This document shows, piece by piece, positions 1 to 6,275 of a DNA stretch of 14,022 nt. This DNA is from Oscillospiraceae bacterium. Its GTDB lineage: Bacteria; Bacillota; Clostridia; Oscillospirales; Acutalibacteraceae. Within the stretch, counting starts at the first letter, position 1, and the number at the start of each line of letters is the position of its first letter. The notes under the pieces are model-generated. The model did not search any database, was not told the DNA's origin, and saw only the letters and a program-made list of their open reading frames with translations. A program made the translations under genes and the position numbers. The DNA lies in assembly GCA_009786735.1 (NCBI GenBank), contig WQRM01000015.1, forward strand, positions 1 to 14,022, given 5' to 3'.

Positions 1-1
1 G

Positions 2-118
2 GCGGCGCGACCGAGCAACTCGCGGCTGTCGCCCAAGGCGCTGCTTGACGTGGGTTATGATACGCTGCCGAGCTGGGAGGATGCGCTGAAGAGGATGCTG
101 GGAGGATGGCGATGTTGA
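2..118 (+). CDS. rmlD: dTDP-4-dehydrorhamnose reductase, C-terminal end (partial)
   Basis: Only the last 38 codons are in the window; the gene begins before base 1 and ends at TGA 116-118. The reading frame gives a tail with the pattern RPxNSxLS near its start, then a short spacer and LPSWEDALKRML close to the end. From memory this is how RmlD (RfbD) proteins end: the RPxNS motif sits at the substrate-binding side and a W-x-E-A-L-x-R helix closes the fold. RmlD reduces dTDP-4-keto-L-rhamnose to dTDP-L-rhamnose with NAD(P)H in the cytoplasm, for cell-surface polysaccharide. Another SDR-type sugar-nucleotide reductase cannot be excluded from so short a piece. The downstream lipoprotein gene overlaps its last bases, so the two are probably co-transcribed. 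Confidence 0.72.
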   Translation, partial: AARPSNSRLSPKALLDVGYDTLPSWEDALKRMLGGWRC

Positions 119-801
119 AACGTATGATTGGGCTGGCGTTGGGGTTGCTGGTGCTTGCGGGTTGTGGGCGCATGGCGACGTTGCCTGTGGTGGATGAACC
201 CGCGACAGAGACGACGGAGTATATCACCACGACCACGGAGGCGACCACCACCGAAGAATCCACCACGGCAGTTCCGCGCGAGTGGCCGGGTGTGCCGCAT
301 GCGTATTGGGAGATATTGAACAGTCCGGGCAATTTTCCATCGCCTGCTGCGGGTTTTGCATTAGCAGACATCAATGGCGATGGCGTGGTGGAGTTGGTGA
401 TGGTGACTCGGCAGGGCTGGGGAGAGCACATATGGCTTGATTTGGTTGGATTGTTTACACAGCGTGATGGGCAGGCATATAATTTGGCGTTTGGTGGCAG
501 CAGTCGTTTTGGTTTCTCGATTGCGGCTGATGGCACAATTGTTTTTGAAAACAGAGTTAATGACGGCTCTTTTACCAGCATTTTTGTTTCGGAAAGACTG
601 GAACCCCACGCAGTGGAAACAATCCAACTGACAGGCACGACGACATTCAGTCGCTGGCACGATGATGGCACGGTGACTCGCTGGTATCACAACATGCAAG
701 ATGTGTTGCGTGAGGTGACAGAGGAACAATACGAGGCAATACAGCGGCGTTATCAGGTTGCTAATCCCATGCAGTTCGACGTGACATGGTTTGAGGAGTG
801 A
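112..801 (+). CDS. Putative lipoprotein with Thr-rich linker and Asp-rich motif
   Basis: This is a 229-residue lipoprotein of unknown function. ATG 112 is chosen over the in-frame ATG 106 because GGAGG at 101-105 then sits 6 bases upstream; with ATG 106 it would touch the start codon. The N-terminus has two basic residues, a hydrophobic stretch and a lipobox LAGC with the acylated Cys at 18, so the mature protein should be anchored to the outer face of the membrane. A Thr/Glu-rich linker follows (about residues 30-55). The rest is a probable beta-rich domain containing ADINGDGVVELV, a Ca-loop-like DxxxDGxxEL motif seen in many clostridial surface lipoproteins. I do not recognise the domain by name. 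The start overlaps the end of the rmlD-like gene by 7 bases. Base composition drops visibly after about 420, unlike tex downstream. Confidence 0.8.
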   Translation: MLKRMIGLALGLLVLAGCGRMATLPVVDEPATETTEYITTTTEATTTEESTTAVPREWPGVPHAYWEILNSPGNFPSPAAGFALADINGDGVVELVMVTRQGWGEHIWLDLVGLFTQRDGQAYNLAFGGSSRFGFSIAADGTIVFENRVNDGSFTSIFVSERLEPHAVETIQLTGTTTFSRWHDDGTVTRWYHNMQDVLREVTEEQYEAIQRRYQVANPMQFDVTWFEE

Positions 802-803
802 GG

Positions 804-847
804 CACCCCCTGTCCTGCGGGACATCCCCCTCTAAAGAGGGGGACTG
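804..847. repeat. Composite C-rich palindromic repeat, copy 1
   Basis: The order is CACCCCCTG (804-812), a small hairpin GTCC-TGCG-GGAC (812-823), then the palindrome CCCCCTCT-AA-AGAGGGGG (826-843) followed by ACTG. The same arms recur at 13883-13931 with a different middle hairpin, and the palindrome alone recurs in variant form at 13997-14016. It lies 2 bases after a lipoprotein stop. No T-tract follows, so it is not a standard intrinsic terminator. Confidence 0.8.
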
Positions 848-895
848 GGGCTTGCTGTTTCGGCTGACGAAAAAATCCCCACGCGCGCAGCGCGA

Positions 896-954
896 CTAAA
901 GTTTTTTGTGCTACTTTTTTTCAAAAAAGTAGCGAGAAGAAAAGTAGCGAGAAA
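896..954. repeat. CTAAAGTT hairpin repeat, copy 1, with a tandem duplication
   Basis: CTAAAGTT at 896-903 is followed by a perfect 11-bp hairpin: GCTACTTTTTT at 910-920 pairs with AAAAAAGTAGC at 923-933 around a 2-base loop. A related unit with the same order and orientation is at 4023-4064. The right side is duplicated: a 15-base unit at 925-939 (AAAAGTAGCGAGAAG) repeats at 940-954 with one difference. The tex ribosome binding site (AAAGAGG, 952-958) begins inside the second unit. Confidence 0.75.
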
Positions 955-965
955 GAGGACAACAC

Positions 966-3098
966 ATGATAATCATACAACAACTTTGCGCGGAGTTTGG
1001 CTTGCAGGTGTGGCAGGTGGAGAACGTGATTGCGCTGATTGATGAGGGCAACACGATACCCTTCATCGCGCGCTATCGCAAGGAGCAGCACGGCACGCTC
1101 GACGACCAGGTGCTGCGTGACCTGGACGAGCGGCTGGGCTATCTGCGTAACCTGCAAAAGCGGCGCGAGGAAGTGCTTGCGTCCATCGAGGCGCAGGAGA
1201 AGCTCACGCCTGAGCTTGAGGCGGCGCTTGCGAAAGCCGTGACCCTCGCAGAGATCGAGGACATCTATCGGCCGTTCAAGCCCAAGCGGCGCACGCGTGC
1301 GAGCATGGCAAAAGAGAAAGGTCTTGAGCCACTGGCGCTTGCGATTTTTGCGCAGGAGCGGGAGAGTGCTGCGCCTGCGGTGCTGGCTGAAGCGTACATC
1401 ACCGAGGAAGTGCCGACGGTGGAAGATGCGCTGCAAGGCGCGAGCGATATCATCGCTGAAATGATCAGCGATGATGCGAACATACGCCGCCGGCTACGCA
1501 ATTTGTGCGGCTCGGTGGGTGAGCTGCATGCCAAAGCCGCCAAGGACGAGGACAGCGTGTATGCCGACTACTATGACTTTTCGGAGGGCATCAAAAAAGT
1601 TGCCGACCACCGTGTGCTGGCGATCAACCGCGGCGAGCGCGAGGAGTTCCTCAAGGTGAGCGTGGCGCTGGAGGCGGCGAAGGGCTACTTTGTGGTGGCG
1701 AGCGAAAGCGTGCACGGTGACGATGCCTGCTGCGAATTTGTGCGCACGGCGGGCGTGGATGCCTATGATCGGCTGATTTTTCCGTCCATTGAGCGGGAGA
1801 TGCGCGGGATTCTGACGGAAAAAGCCAACGCGGCGGCGATTCGCAACTTCGCCATCAACCTGCGCGAGCTGCTGCTGCAACCGCCGGTGAAGGGCAAGGT
1901 TGCGCTGGGGCTTGACCCGGGCTATCGCACCGGCTGCAAGGTTGCGGTGGTGGATGCCACCGGCCGCGTGCTGGACACCAACGTGATTTATGTCACGCAG
2001 TCGCAGGGTCAATACCAGAGCGCGAAAACGCTGATTTTGGGCATGATTCGCAAGCACGGCATTGAGATTATCGCCATTGGCAACGGCACGGCCAGCCGCG
2101 AGACTGAAGCCTTCGCCGCCGAGATTGTCGCCGAGATTGTGCGCGAGGTTGGCGAGCCGCTTGCCTACATGATTGTGAATGAGGCGGGCGCGAGCGTGTA
2201 TTCTGCCAGCAAGCTTGCGGCGGAGGAGTTCCCGCAGTTTGATGTGAGCATCCGCAGCGCGGTGAGCATCGCCCGCCGCCTGCAAGACCCATTGGCGGAG
2301 CTGGTGAAGATTGAGCCGAAGGCAATCGGTGTGGGGCAGTATCAGCATGACATGCCAAAAAAAGAGCTCGAAAGCGCGCTGGGTGGCGTGGTGGAAGACT
2401 GCGTGAACGCCGTGGGTGCTGACGTGAACACGGCATCTGCGCCGCTGCTGAGCCACATTGCGGGGGTGAACGCGGGGCTTGCGAAGAGCATCGTGAGCTA
2501 CCGCGAGGAGAACGGTGCGTTCGCCAGCCGTGCTGCGCTGAAGAAAGTGCCGAAGCTCGGCGCGAAGGCATTTGAGCAGTGCGCGGGCTTCCTGCGCGTG
2601 CCGGAGAGCAAAAACGCTTTTGACAACACCGGCGTGCACCCCGAGAGCTATGCGGTGGCAAAAACGCTGCTGGCGGAGCTCGGCTGCAAGGCGGCTGATG
2701 TGGCGGAAAAAACGCAGGATATCGACATACAAACGCTGGCGGACAAGCTCGGCTGCGGTGTGCCGACGCTGCAGGATATCATCAAGGAGCTTGCGAAGCC
2801 CGGCCGCGATCCGCGCGACGAACTCCCGCCGCCCATGCTGCGCACCGACGTGCTGAAGATGGAAGATCTCGCGCCCGGCATGGAGCTGCTGGGCACGGTG
2901 CGCAACGTGATTGACTTCGGCGCGTTCATCGACATCGGTGTGCACCAAGACGGCCTGGTGCATGTGTCGCGCATCACCAACCGCTTCATCAAGCACCCCA
3001 GCGAGGTGCTCAAAGTGGGGCAGGTGGTGACCGTGTGGGTGATGAGCATTGACCTGCAAAAGCAACGCATTGCGCTGACGATGAGGAAGCCAAGTTAA
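966..3098 (+). CDS. tex: Tex/YhgF family S1-domain RNA-binding protein
   Basis: The 710-residue protein matches the Tex family across its full length; typical members are about 710-790 residues. An N-terminal helical region opens with a segment holding IPFIARYRKEQHGTLDD, a Tex hallmark. A YqgF-like RNase H fold begins near residue 310 (VALGLDPGYRTGC, D317). Helix-hairpin-helix motifs lie at about 490-560 (LSHIAGVNAGLAKSIVSYRE). A C-terminal S1 RNA-binding domain covers about 635-707 (GTVRNVIDFGAFIDIGVHQD and GLVHVS). Tex is a cytoplasmic nucleic-acid-binding protein linked to transcription and RNA metabolism; its exact role in Bacillota is not settled. AAAGAGG at 952-958 is 7 bases before the ATG. 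The secreted-protein gene starts 15 bases after the stop, so the two are likely co-transcribed. Confidence 0.96.
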   Translation: MIIIQQLCAEFGLQVWQVENVIALIDEGNTIPFIARYRKEQHGTLDDQVLRDLDERLGYLRNLQKRREEVLASIEAQEKLTPELEAALAKAVTLAEIEDIYRPFKPKRRTRASMAKEKGLEPLALAIFAQERESAAPAVLAEAYITEEVPTVEDALQGASDIIAEMISDDANIRRRLRNLCGSVGELHAKAAKDEDSVYADYYDFSEGIKKVADHRVLAINRGEREEFLKVSVALEAAKGYFVVASESVHGDDACCEFVRTAGVDAYDRLIFPSIEREMRGILTEKANAAAIRNFAINLRELLLQPPVKGKVALGLDPGYRTGCKVAVVDATGRVLDTNVIYVTQSQGQYQSAKTLILGMIRKHGIEIIAIGNGTASRETEAFAAEIVAEIVREVGEPLAYMIVNEAGASVYSASKLAAEEFPQFDVSIRSAVSIARRLQDPLAELVKIEPKAIGVGQYQHDMPKKELESALGGVVEDCVNAVGADVNTASAPLLSHIAGVNAGLAKSIVSYREENGAFASRAALKKVPKLGAKAFEQCAGFLRVPESKNAFDNTGVHPESYAVAKTLLAELGCKAADVAEKTQDIDIQTLADKLGCGVPTLQDIIKELAKPGRDPRDELPPPMLRTDVLKMEDLAPGMELLGTVRNVIDFGAFIDIGVHQDGLVHVSRITNRFIKHPSEVLKVGQVVTVWVMSIDLQKQRIALTMRKPS

Positions 3099-3113
3099 AG
3101 GAGGAGTTTTTAT

Positions 3114-3953
3114 ATGAAAAAGCTGTTGAGTTTGGTGCTGGCCATTTTATTGTTGGCTGGCACGGCGGTGAGTGCTACGGCATATCTCACCGATCTTGAG
3201 CGCGCCCGACTGCCCGTTTTCCGTCAAGACCGAAACGGCGTGTATTACATTGTGGATCAGTGTGTTTTTCGGAATTCGTGGTCGCAATCGTCTGCTGTGC
3301 CGGGGCAACCATTGCACCAATGGGTTTATGGCACGGTTCGCGTCAACTTTCAGTATGACTACGTGGTTGACCGCGACGGCAATCTTGTGCCGAAAGACTG
3401 GCTGATTCAGTTCTGGAAAGGGCGCAACGGAGAGTTTTTGGGCGCGGAAATCGGCGTGTTCCACAAGCCCAGCACCCAGGCGGCGCAGCATTTCTTCCCG
3501 ATTGAGCGGGAACACTACATCGGCATTGACATCACCGTGTGGCAGCATGACTTCGCAAGTGGGCTGACGCAACGGCTGTTTGCGCGCAGCCAACCCACCA
3601 CCCAGTGGATGACCGGCTTTGTGCGCGGGAACTTCCGCAACCCGTATGAAAACAACCGCGGCAAAAATGAAGTGATTACCACCGGCAGGCTGGCGTTCCC
3701 CAGTGAGGAAATGGCGCAACTGGTAGCCGAGCAAATGGTGGCGGCAGGATTCCGACAAAGCGAGATGATCCCCACGCGCCGGCAGCACGACACCCTTGCG
3801 CTGCGCGGCAACAGCATTTACTTCACGTGGCAGTTCATCGACCAAGATGTGCCGAGCCATCGGCGCGGCGTGGACGTTGAACCGCCCGAGCCGGTGTTCA
3901 AGCGCAGAAAAACTGCGAAGAAAATATTTGCGGCGATGCTCCCCGGTTCGTGA
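3114..3953 (+). CDS. Secreted protein, DUF4474-like
   Basis: This is a 279-residue exported protein. A Lys-Lys start, a Leu-rich core and a probable signal peptidase I site after SATA (about residue 23) indicate secretion; there is no lipobox Cys. The central segment DWLIQFWKGRNGEFLGAEIG, followed by VFHKP, resembles the signature of DUF4474 proteins of Clostridia as I remember it (W-hydrophobic-IQ-hydrophobic-WKG-x-x-G then GAEIG). That assignment is from memory. The C-terminal third has a helix (EEMAQLVAEQMVAAGF) and a basic tail (KRRKTAKK). A full AAAGGAGG at 3097-3104 overlaps the tex stop and is 9 bases from the ATG, giving strong independent initiation on a tex transcript. The function of the family is unknown; the signal peptide places it outside the membrane. 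Confidence 0.8.
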   Translation: MKKLLSLVLAILLLAGTAVSATAYLTDLERARLPVFRQDRNGVYYIVDQCVFRNSWSQSSAVPGQPLHQWVYGTVRVNFQYDYVVDRDGNLVPKDWLIQFWKGRNGEFLGAEIGVFHKPSTQAAQHFFPIEREHYIGIDITVWQHDFASGLTQRLFARSQPTTQWMTGFVRGNFRNPYENNRGKNEVITTGRLAFPSEEMAQLVAEQMVAAGFRQSEMIPTRRQHDTLALRGNSIYFTWQFIDQDVPSHRRGVDVEPPEPVFKRRKTAKKIFAAMLPGS

Positions 3954-3981
3954 TGAGCTGGCAACACCTGCAAGTTATAAA

Positions 3982-4014
3982 AAACCCACTTCCTGGCACG
4001 CAGGAGGTGGGTTT
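3982..4014. terminator. Bidirectional intrinsic terminator
   Basis: AAACCCACTTCCTG (3982-3995) pairs with CAGGAGGTGGGTTT (4001-4014) around a 5-base loop, with one G-U pair. It lies 28 bases after the secreted-protein stop. Read on the minus strand, the stem is followed by a run of T from the AAAA at 3979-3984, so it suits the leftward ireB operon at least as well. Read on the plus strand, only TTT follows. Confidence 0.82.
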
Positions 4015-4022
4015 CGTCAAGT

Positions 4023-4064
4023 CTAAAGTTCTTTTGGTTACTTTTCTTTGCAAGAAAAGTAACG
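4023..4064. repeat. CTAAAGTT hairpin repeat, copy 2
   Basis: CTAAAGTT at 4023-4030 is followed by a 12-bp perfect hairpin: GTTACTTTTCTT (4037-4048) pairs with AAGAAAAGTAAC (4052-4063), loop TGC. It has the layout and orientation of the unit at 896-934, including the AAAAGTA-R-CG right end. It sits in the 3' region of the leftward ireB operon, just before the shared terminator. Confidence 0.72.
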
Positions 4065-4092
4065 CCTGCGCGGCGAGCGCAAAAACTTCGCG

Positions 4093-4407
4093 CTAAGCAG
4101 CCTTCTTCAGCGCGCGTTCGAGCCAGATGGAGGCGATGTCGATGGCGTTGTAGAGTCCGCGGCGTTCGCAGCGTTGTTGGATGCGTTCCATGGGGCTGAG
4201 CTCTTCGTCGGTGGACATGAGCCAGACGTTGACTTTGTCGGCCATTTCAAGTTCGCCGTGGTTTTTGCTGGACACGATTTTCATCATCACCACGTAGTGA
4301 TCGGCCAGTGAGCCGTAGTAAATGGTGTCGCCGCAGCGCACGAGGGGATGCCCTTTGTACATCCAAAAGGGTCCGTCTTGGGTTTTGGGTTTGGTGGCGG
4401 TGGGCAT
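4093..4407 (-). CDS. Conserved small protein of unknown function, downstream of ireB
   Basis: A soluble protein of 104 residues with no signal peptide or membrane segment. Visible blocks are YKGHPLVRCGDTIYYG near residues 17-32, a hydrophobic strand (YVVMMKIV), ADKVNVWLMSTD around 55-67, PMERI and a C-terminal helix ending IASIWLERAL. I recall similar uncharacterised proteins in Oscillospirales-type genomes but no name or function. The start codon is 3 bases beyond the ireB stop, and GAGG inside the last ireB codons is 8 bases upstream, so it is translationally coupled to ireB. This suggests a link with IreB signalling or simple co-expression; nothing in the sequence decides between them. Confidence 0.8.
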   Translation of the reverse strand: MPTATKPKTQDGPFWMYKGHPLVRCGDTIYYGSLADHYVVMMKIVSSKNHGELEMADKVNVWLMSTDEELSPMERIQQRCERRGLYNAIDIASIWLERALKKAA

Positions 4408-4410
4408 AGC

Positions 4411-4668
4411 TTAGGCCTCGTCTTTCTTCAGGTATTCTTTGACCAGCACTTGCAGCAGCTCGTCGCGGTCAATGCGGCGAATGAGGCTACGGGCGTTGTT
4501 ATGTGTGGTGATATAGGTGGGGTCTTCTGACAGAATGTAGCCCACCATTTGGCTAATGGGATTGTAGCCTTTTTCTTCCAGCGACTGGTGCACCAGTCGC
4601 AGGATTTGCCGCATCTCTTCTTCATATTCTTGCCGGATGCTGAACTGGATGGTGTCGTTGGTTGTCAT
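4411..4668 (-). CDS. ireB: IreB family regulatory phosphoprotein (DUF965)
   Basis: An 85-residue protein with the diagnostic IreB core: [19 protein letters not shown], then [20 protein letters not shown] and a final hydrophobic helix [10 protein letters not shown]. In Enterococcus faecalis IreB is a small cytoplasmic protein phosphorylated on N-terminal Thr by the PASTA kinase IreK and linked to cephalosporin resistance and envelope stress. Here Thr 2, 3 and 6 are available at the N-terminus. ATG 4668 is preferred to an upstream in-frame TTG (4689) because the purine-rich GGAAGGGAG lies about 10 bases before the ATG and would overlap the start region of the TTG. It is first in a two-gene operon behind a near-consensus promoter. 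Confidence 0.93.
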   Translation of the reverse strand: MTTNDTIQFSIRQEYEEEMRQILRLVHQSLEEKGYNPISQMVGYILSEDPTYITTHNNARSLIRRIDRDELLQVLVKEYLKKDEA

Positions 4669-4704
4669 GGCGGTGGCTCTCCCTTCCAAAGTTTCTCAAC
4701 TTCT

Positions 4705-4733
4705 ATTATACACCATCTGCGCGCAAATTTCAA
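4705..4733 (-). promoter_or_regulatory. Sigma-A-type promoter for ireB operon
   Basis: On the minus strand, TTGAAA (4733-4728) and TATAAT (4710-4705) are separated by exactly 17 bases, and the ireB start is 36 bases beyond the -10. The -35 lies only 4 bases from the -35 of the divergent hemZ promoter. Confidence 0.83.
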
Positions 4734-4737
4734 GGGG

Positions 4738-4766
4738 TTTGCAAACTTTATTTTTTGTGGTATAAT
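4738..4766 (+). promoter_or_regulatory. Extended -10 promoter for hemZ
   Basis: TTTGCA (4738-4743, 4 of 6 to consensus) and a perfect TATAAT (4761-4766) are spaced by 17 bases, with a TGG extension directly before the -10. The hemZ ATG begins 6 bases after the -10, so transcription would start at or next to the start codon. Confidence 0.78.
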
Positions 4767-4772
4767 AGTGGC

Positions 4773-6194
4773 ATGATTTTACACATTGTTGACCATCCTT
4801 ACCATTATGAAATGGCGAATCTGTGCCGGGCGTTTTATCCGGCGCGGGCGCTGCGCGTGGTGCATGGGCATCAGGCTGTGCGCGGGCGTTTGCGCGTGCA
4901 AGATGATGCGCTTGCGGTGATTACGCGCGTTGATGCGTGCATCACCGTGCAGCTGCGGCAGGGCAGGCGGCGGCTGACGCTCACGCGGGCGCTTGGGCGC
5001 AACGACGAGCTCACCATGGCGCAGATGTTGTTCACGCTGCTGCGTCGCGCCACGGGCTACACGCCGCCGTGGGGGCTGCTCACCGGCGTGCGACCGAGCA
5101 AGCTGATGCTGCGGCTGCGGCGCGATGAAGGTGAAGCTGCGGCGGAGCGGTACTTCCGCGATGCGCTGTGGGTGAGTGGCGAAAAAACGCGCTTGGCGGC
5201 GACGATCGCGCGGGCGGAAGAGCCGACTATCGCGCTGACGCAGCCGCGCAGTTTCAGCTTGTACATCTCCATCCCGTTTTGCCCGAGCCGGTGCAGCTAT
5301 TGCTCGTTTGTGTCGCACACGATTGACCGCGCGAGCGCGCAAAAGCTCATCCCGGACTATGTGCAGGCGGTGTGTAAAGAAATTGCCTTGACAGGTGAAA
5401 TCGCGCAGCAGCTAGGGTTAGCGCTGGCGAGTGTGTACATCGGCGGCGGCACGCCAACCAGCCTGACAAGCCAGCAGCTTGACACTCTTTGCGAGGCTTT
5501 GCACGCCAATTTCGCCATCACCGGCGAATTCACCGTGGAGGCTGGGCGGGTGGACACCATCACGGCGGAAAAGCTGCGTGTGCTGCGTAACCATGGTGTG
5601 AATCGCATCAGCGTGAACCCGCAGAGCATGGATGATCGCGTGTTGCAGCTGGCCGGGCGGCGGCACACGGCGCAAGATGTGCTGGAGGCGTATGATCTCG
5701 TTCGGGCGCATGATTTTGCTTGCGTGAACATGGATTTGATCGCCGGATTGCCGGGCGACAAGCCCGAGGGCTTTACACAATCGCTGGAGCAGGTGATTGC
5801 GCTGAAACCCGAGAATATCACGGTGCACGTGCTTGCGATCAAGCGTGCGGCGCGGCTGGAACAGCTGCCGACAAGCGATTTCCTTTACACGATGCCCGCG
5901 GACTATGCGCCTTACTACATGTATCGCCAGAGCCGCTCGCTGGGCAATTTGGAGAACATTGGCTGGAGCTTGCCGGGGCACTTTTGCCGTTACAACGTGG
6001 ACATGATGGAGGAGTCGCACACGATTTTGGCTTGCGGCGCGGGCGGCGTGACGAAGCTCAAGCGCCCGGACTCAGACGAGCTGGAGCGCGTGTTTGGGCT
6101 GAAGTATCCGTATGAGTACCTGCGGCGGTTTGATGAGCTGATGGCGCGCAAGGCGCGGGTGGCGGAGTTTTATGGTTGCCAGCAAAAAAAATAA
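4773..6194 (+). CDS. hemZ: HemZ, coproporphyrinogen III oxidase-like radical SAM protein
   Basis: A 473-residue protein of the HemZ subgroup of the HemN/HemW radical SAM family. The N-terminal domain ends in LLTGVRPSKL, typical of HemZ. The radical SAM cluster motif is C170-x3-C174-x2-C177 (PFCPSRCSYC), followed by GGGTPTSL, the HGVNRISVNPQSM block, NMDLIAGLPGD, and the HemZ-type YYMYRQSRSLGNLENIGW with GAGGVTKL near the end. The family is annotated as oxygen-independent coproporphyrinogen dehydrogenase in heme synthesis, but activity has been doubted for several members, and no other heme gene is in the window. ATG 4773 fits the usual HemZ start and the promoter; a longer in-frame extension to 4662 would cross the promoter and antisense ireB. 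No Shine-Dalgarno sequence precedes it. Confidence 0.93.
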   Translation: MILHIVDHPYHYEMANLCRAFYPARALRVVHGHQAVRGRLRVQDDALAVITRVDACITVQLRQGRRRLTLTRALGRNDELTMAQMLFTLLRRATGYTPPWGLLTGVRPSKLMLRLRRDEGEAAAERYFRDALWVSGEKTRLAATIARAEEPTIALTQPRSFSLYISIPFCPSRCSYCSFVSHTIDRASAQKLIPDYVQAVCKEIALTGEIAQQLGLALASVYIGGGTPTSLTSQQLDTLCEALHANFAITGEFTVEAGRVDTITAEKLRVLRNHGVNRISVNPQSMDDRVLQLAGRRHTAQDVLEAYDLVRAHDFACVNMDLIAGLPGDKPEGFTQSLEQVIALKPENITVHVLAIKRAARLEQLPTSDFLYTMPADYAPYYMYRQSRSLGNLENIGWSLPGHFCRYNVDMMEESHTILACGAGGVTKLKRPDSDELERVFGLKYPYEYLRRFDELMARKARVAEFYGCQQKK

Positions 6195-6202
6195 AAAAGT
6201 GC

Positions 6203-6231
6203 TTGACAAACGCGCCGGGCTGTGTTATGAT
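6203..6231 (+). promoter_or_regulatory. Sigma-A-type promoter for rubrerythrin-perR
   Basis: A perfect TTGACA (6203-6208) is followed after 17 bases by TATGAT (6226-6231). Transcription should start near 6238, 38 bases before the rubrerythrin ATG. The promoter begins only 8 bases after the hemZ stop, with no terminator between. Confidence 0.88.
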
Positions 6232-6259
6232 AGTGGCAGGCAAATGATAATCACTATCA
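6228..6259 (+). promoter_or_regulatory. Fur/PerR-type operator with an extra half-site
   Basis: TGATAAT-C-ACTATCA at 6245-6259 matches the 7-1-7 consensus of Bacillus Fur (TGATAATnATTATCA) at all but one position. The second position of each half is G/C, as in Fur boxes, not T/A as in PerR boxes. A further half-site, TGATAGT at 6228-6234, overlaps the -10 and forms an exact 8-bp inverted repeat (TGATAGTG/CACTATCA) with the right half. Binding here would cover the -10 and the transcription start and repress the operon. Confidence 0.8.
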
Positions 6260-6275
6260 AAAAGGAGAAGAGAAG

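Noticed and set aside
910..933. T-rich hairpin before tex as an intrinsic terminator
   Set aside because: The stem is AT-rich and no T-tract follows on either strand beyond the stem itself; it fits the dispersed repeat family better.
1494..3065. Long open frame (523 codons) on the minus strand across tex
   Set aside because: It is fully antisense to a clear full-length Tex protein. Its product is His/Arg/Leu-rich without domains, as expected from GC-rich codon bias.
4662..4772. N-terminal extension of hemZ by 37 codons
   Set aside because: It would cross the hemZ promoter and ireB's start and does not resemble HemZ N-termini.
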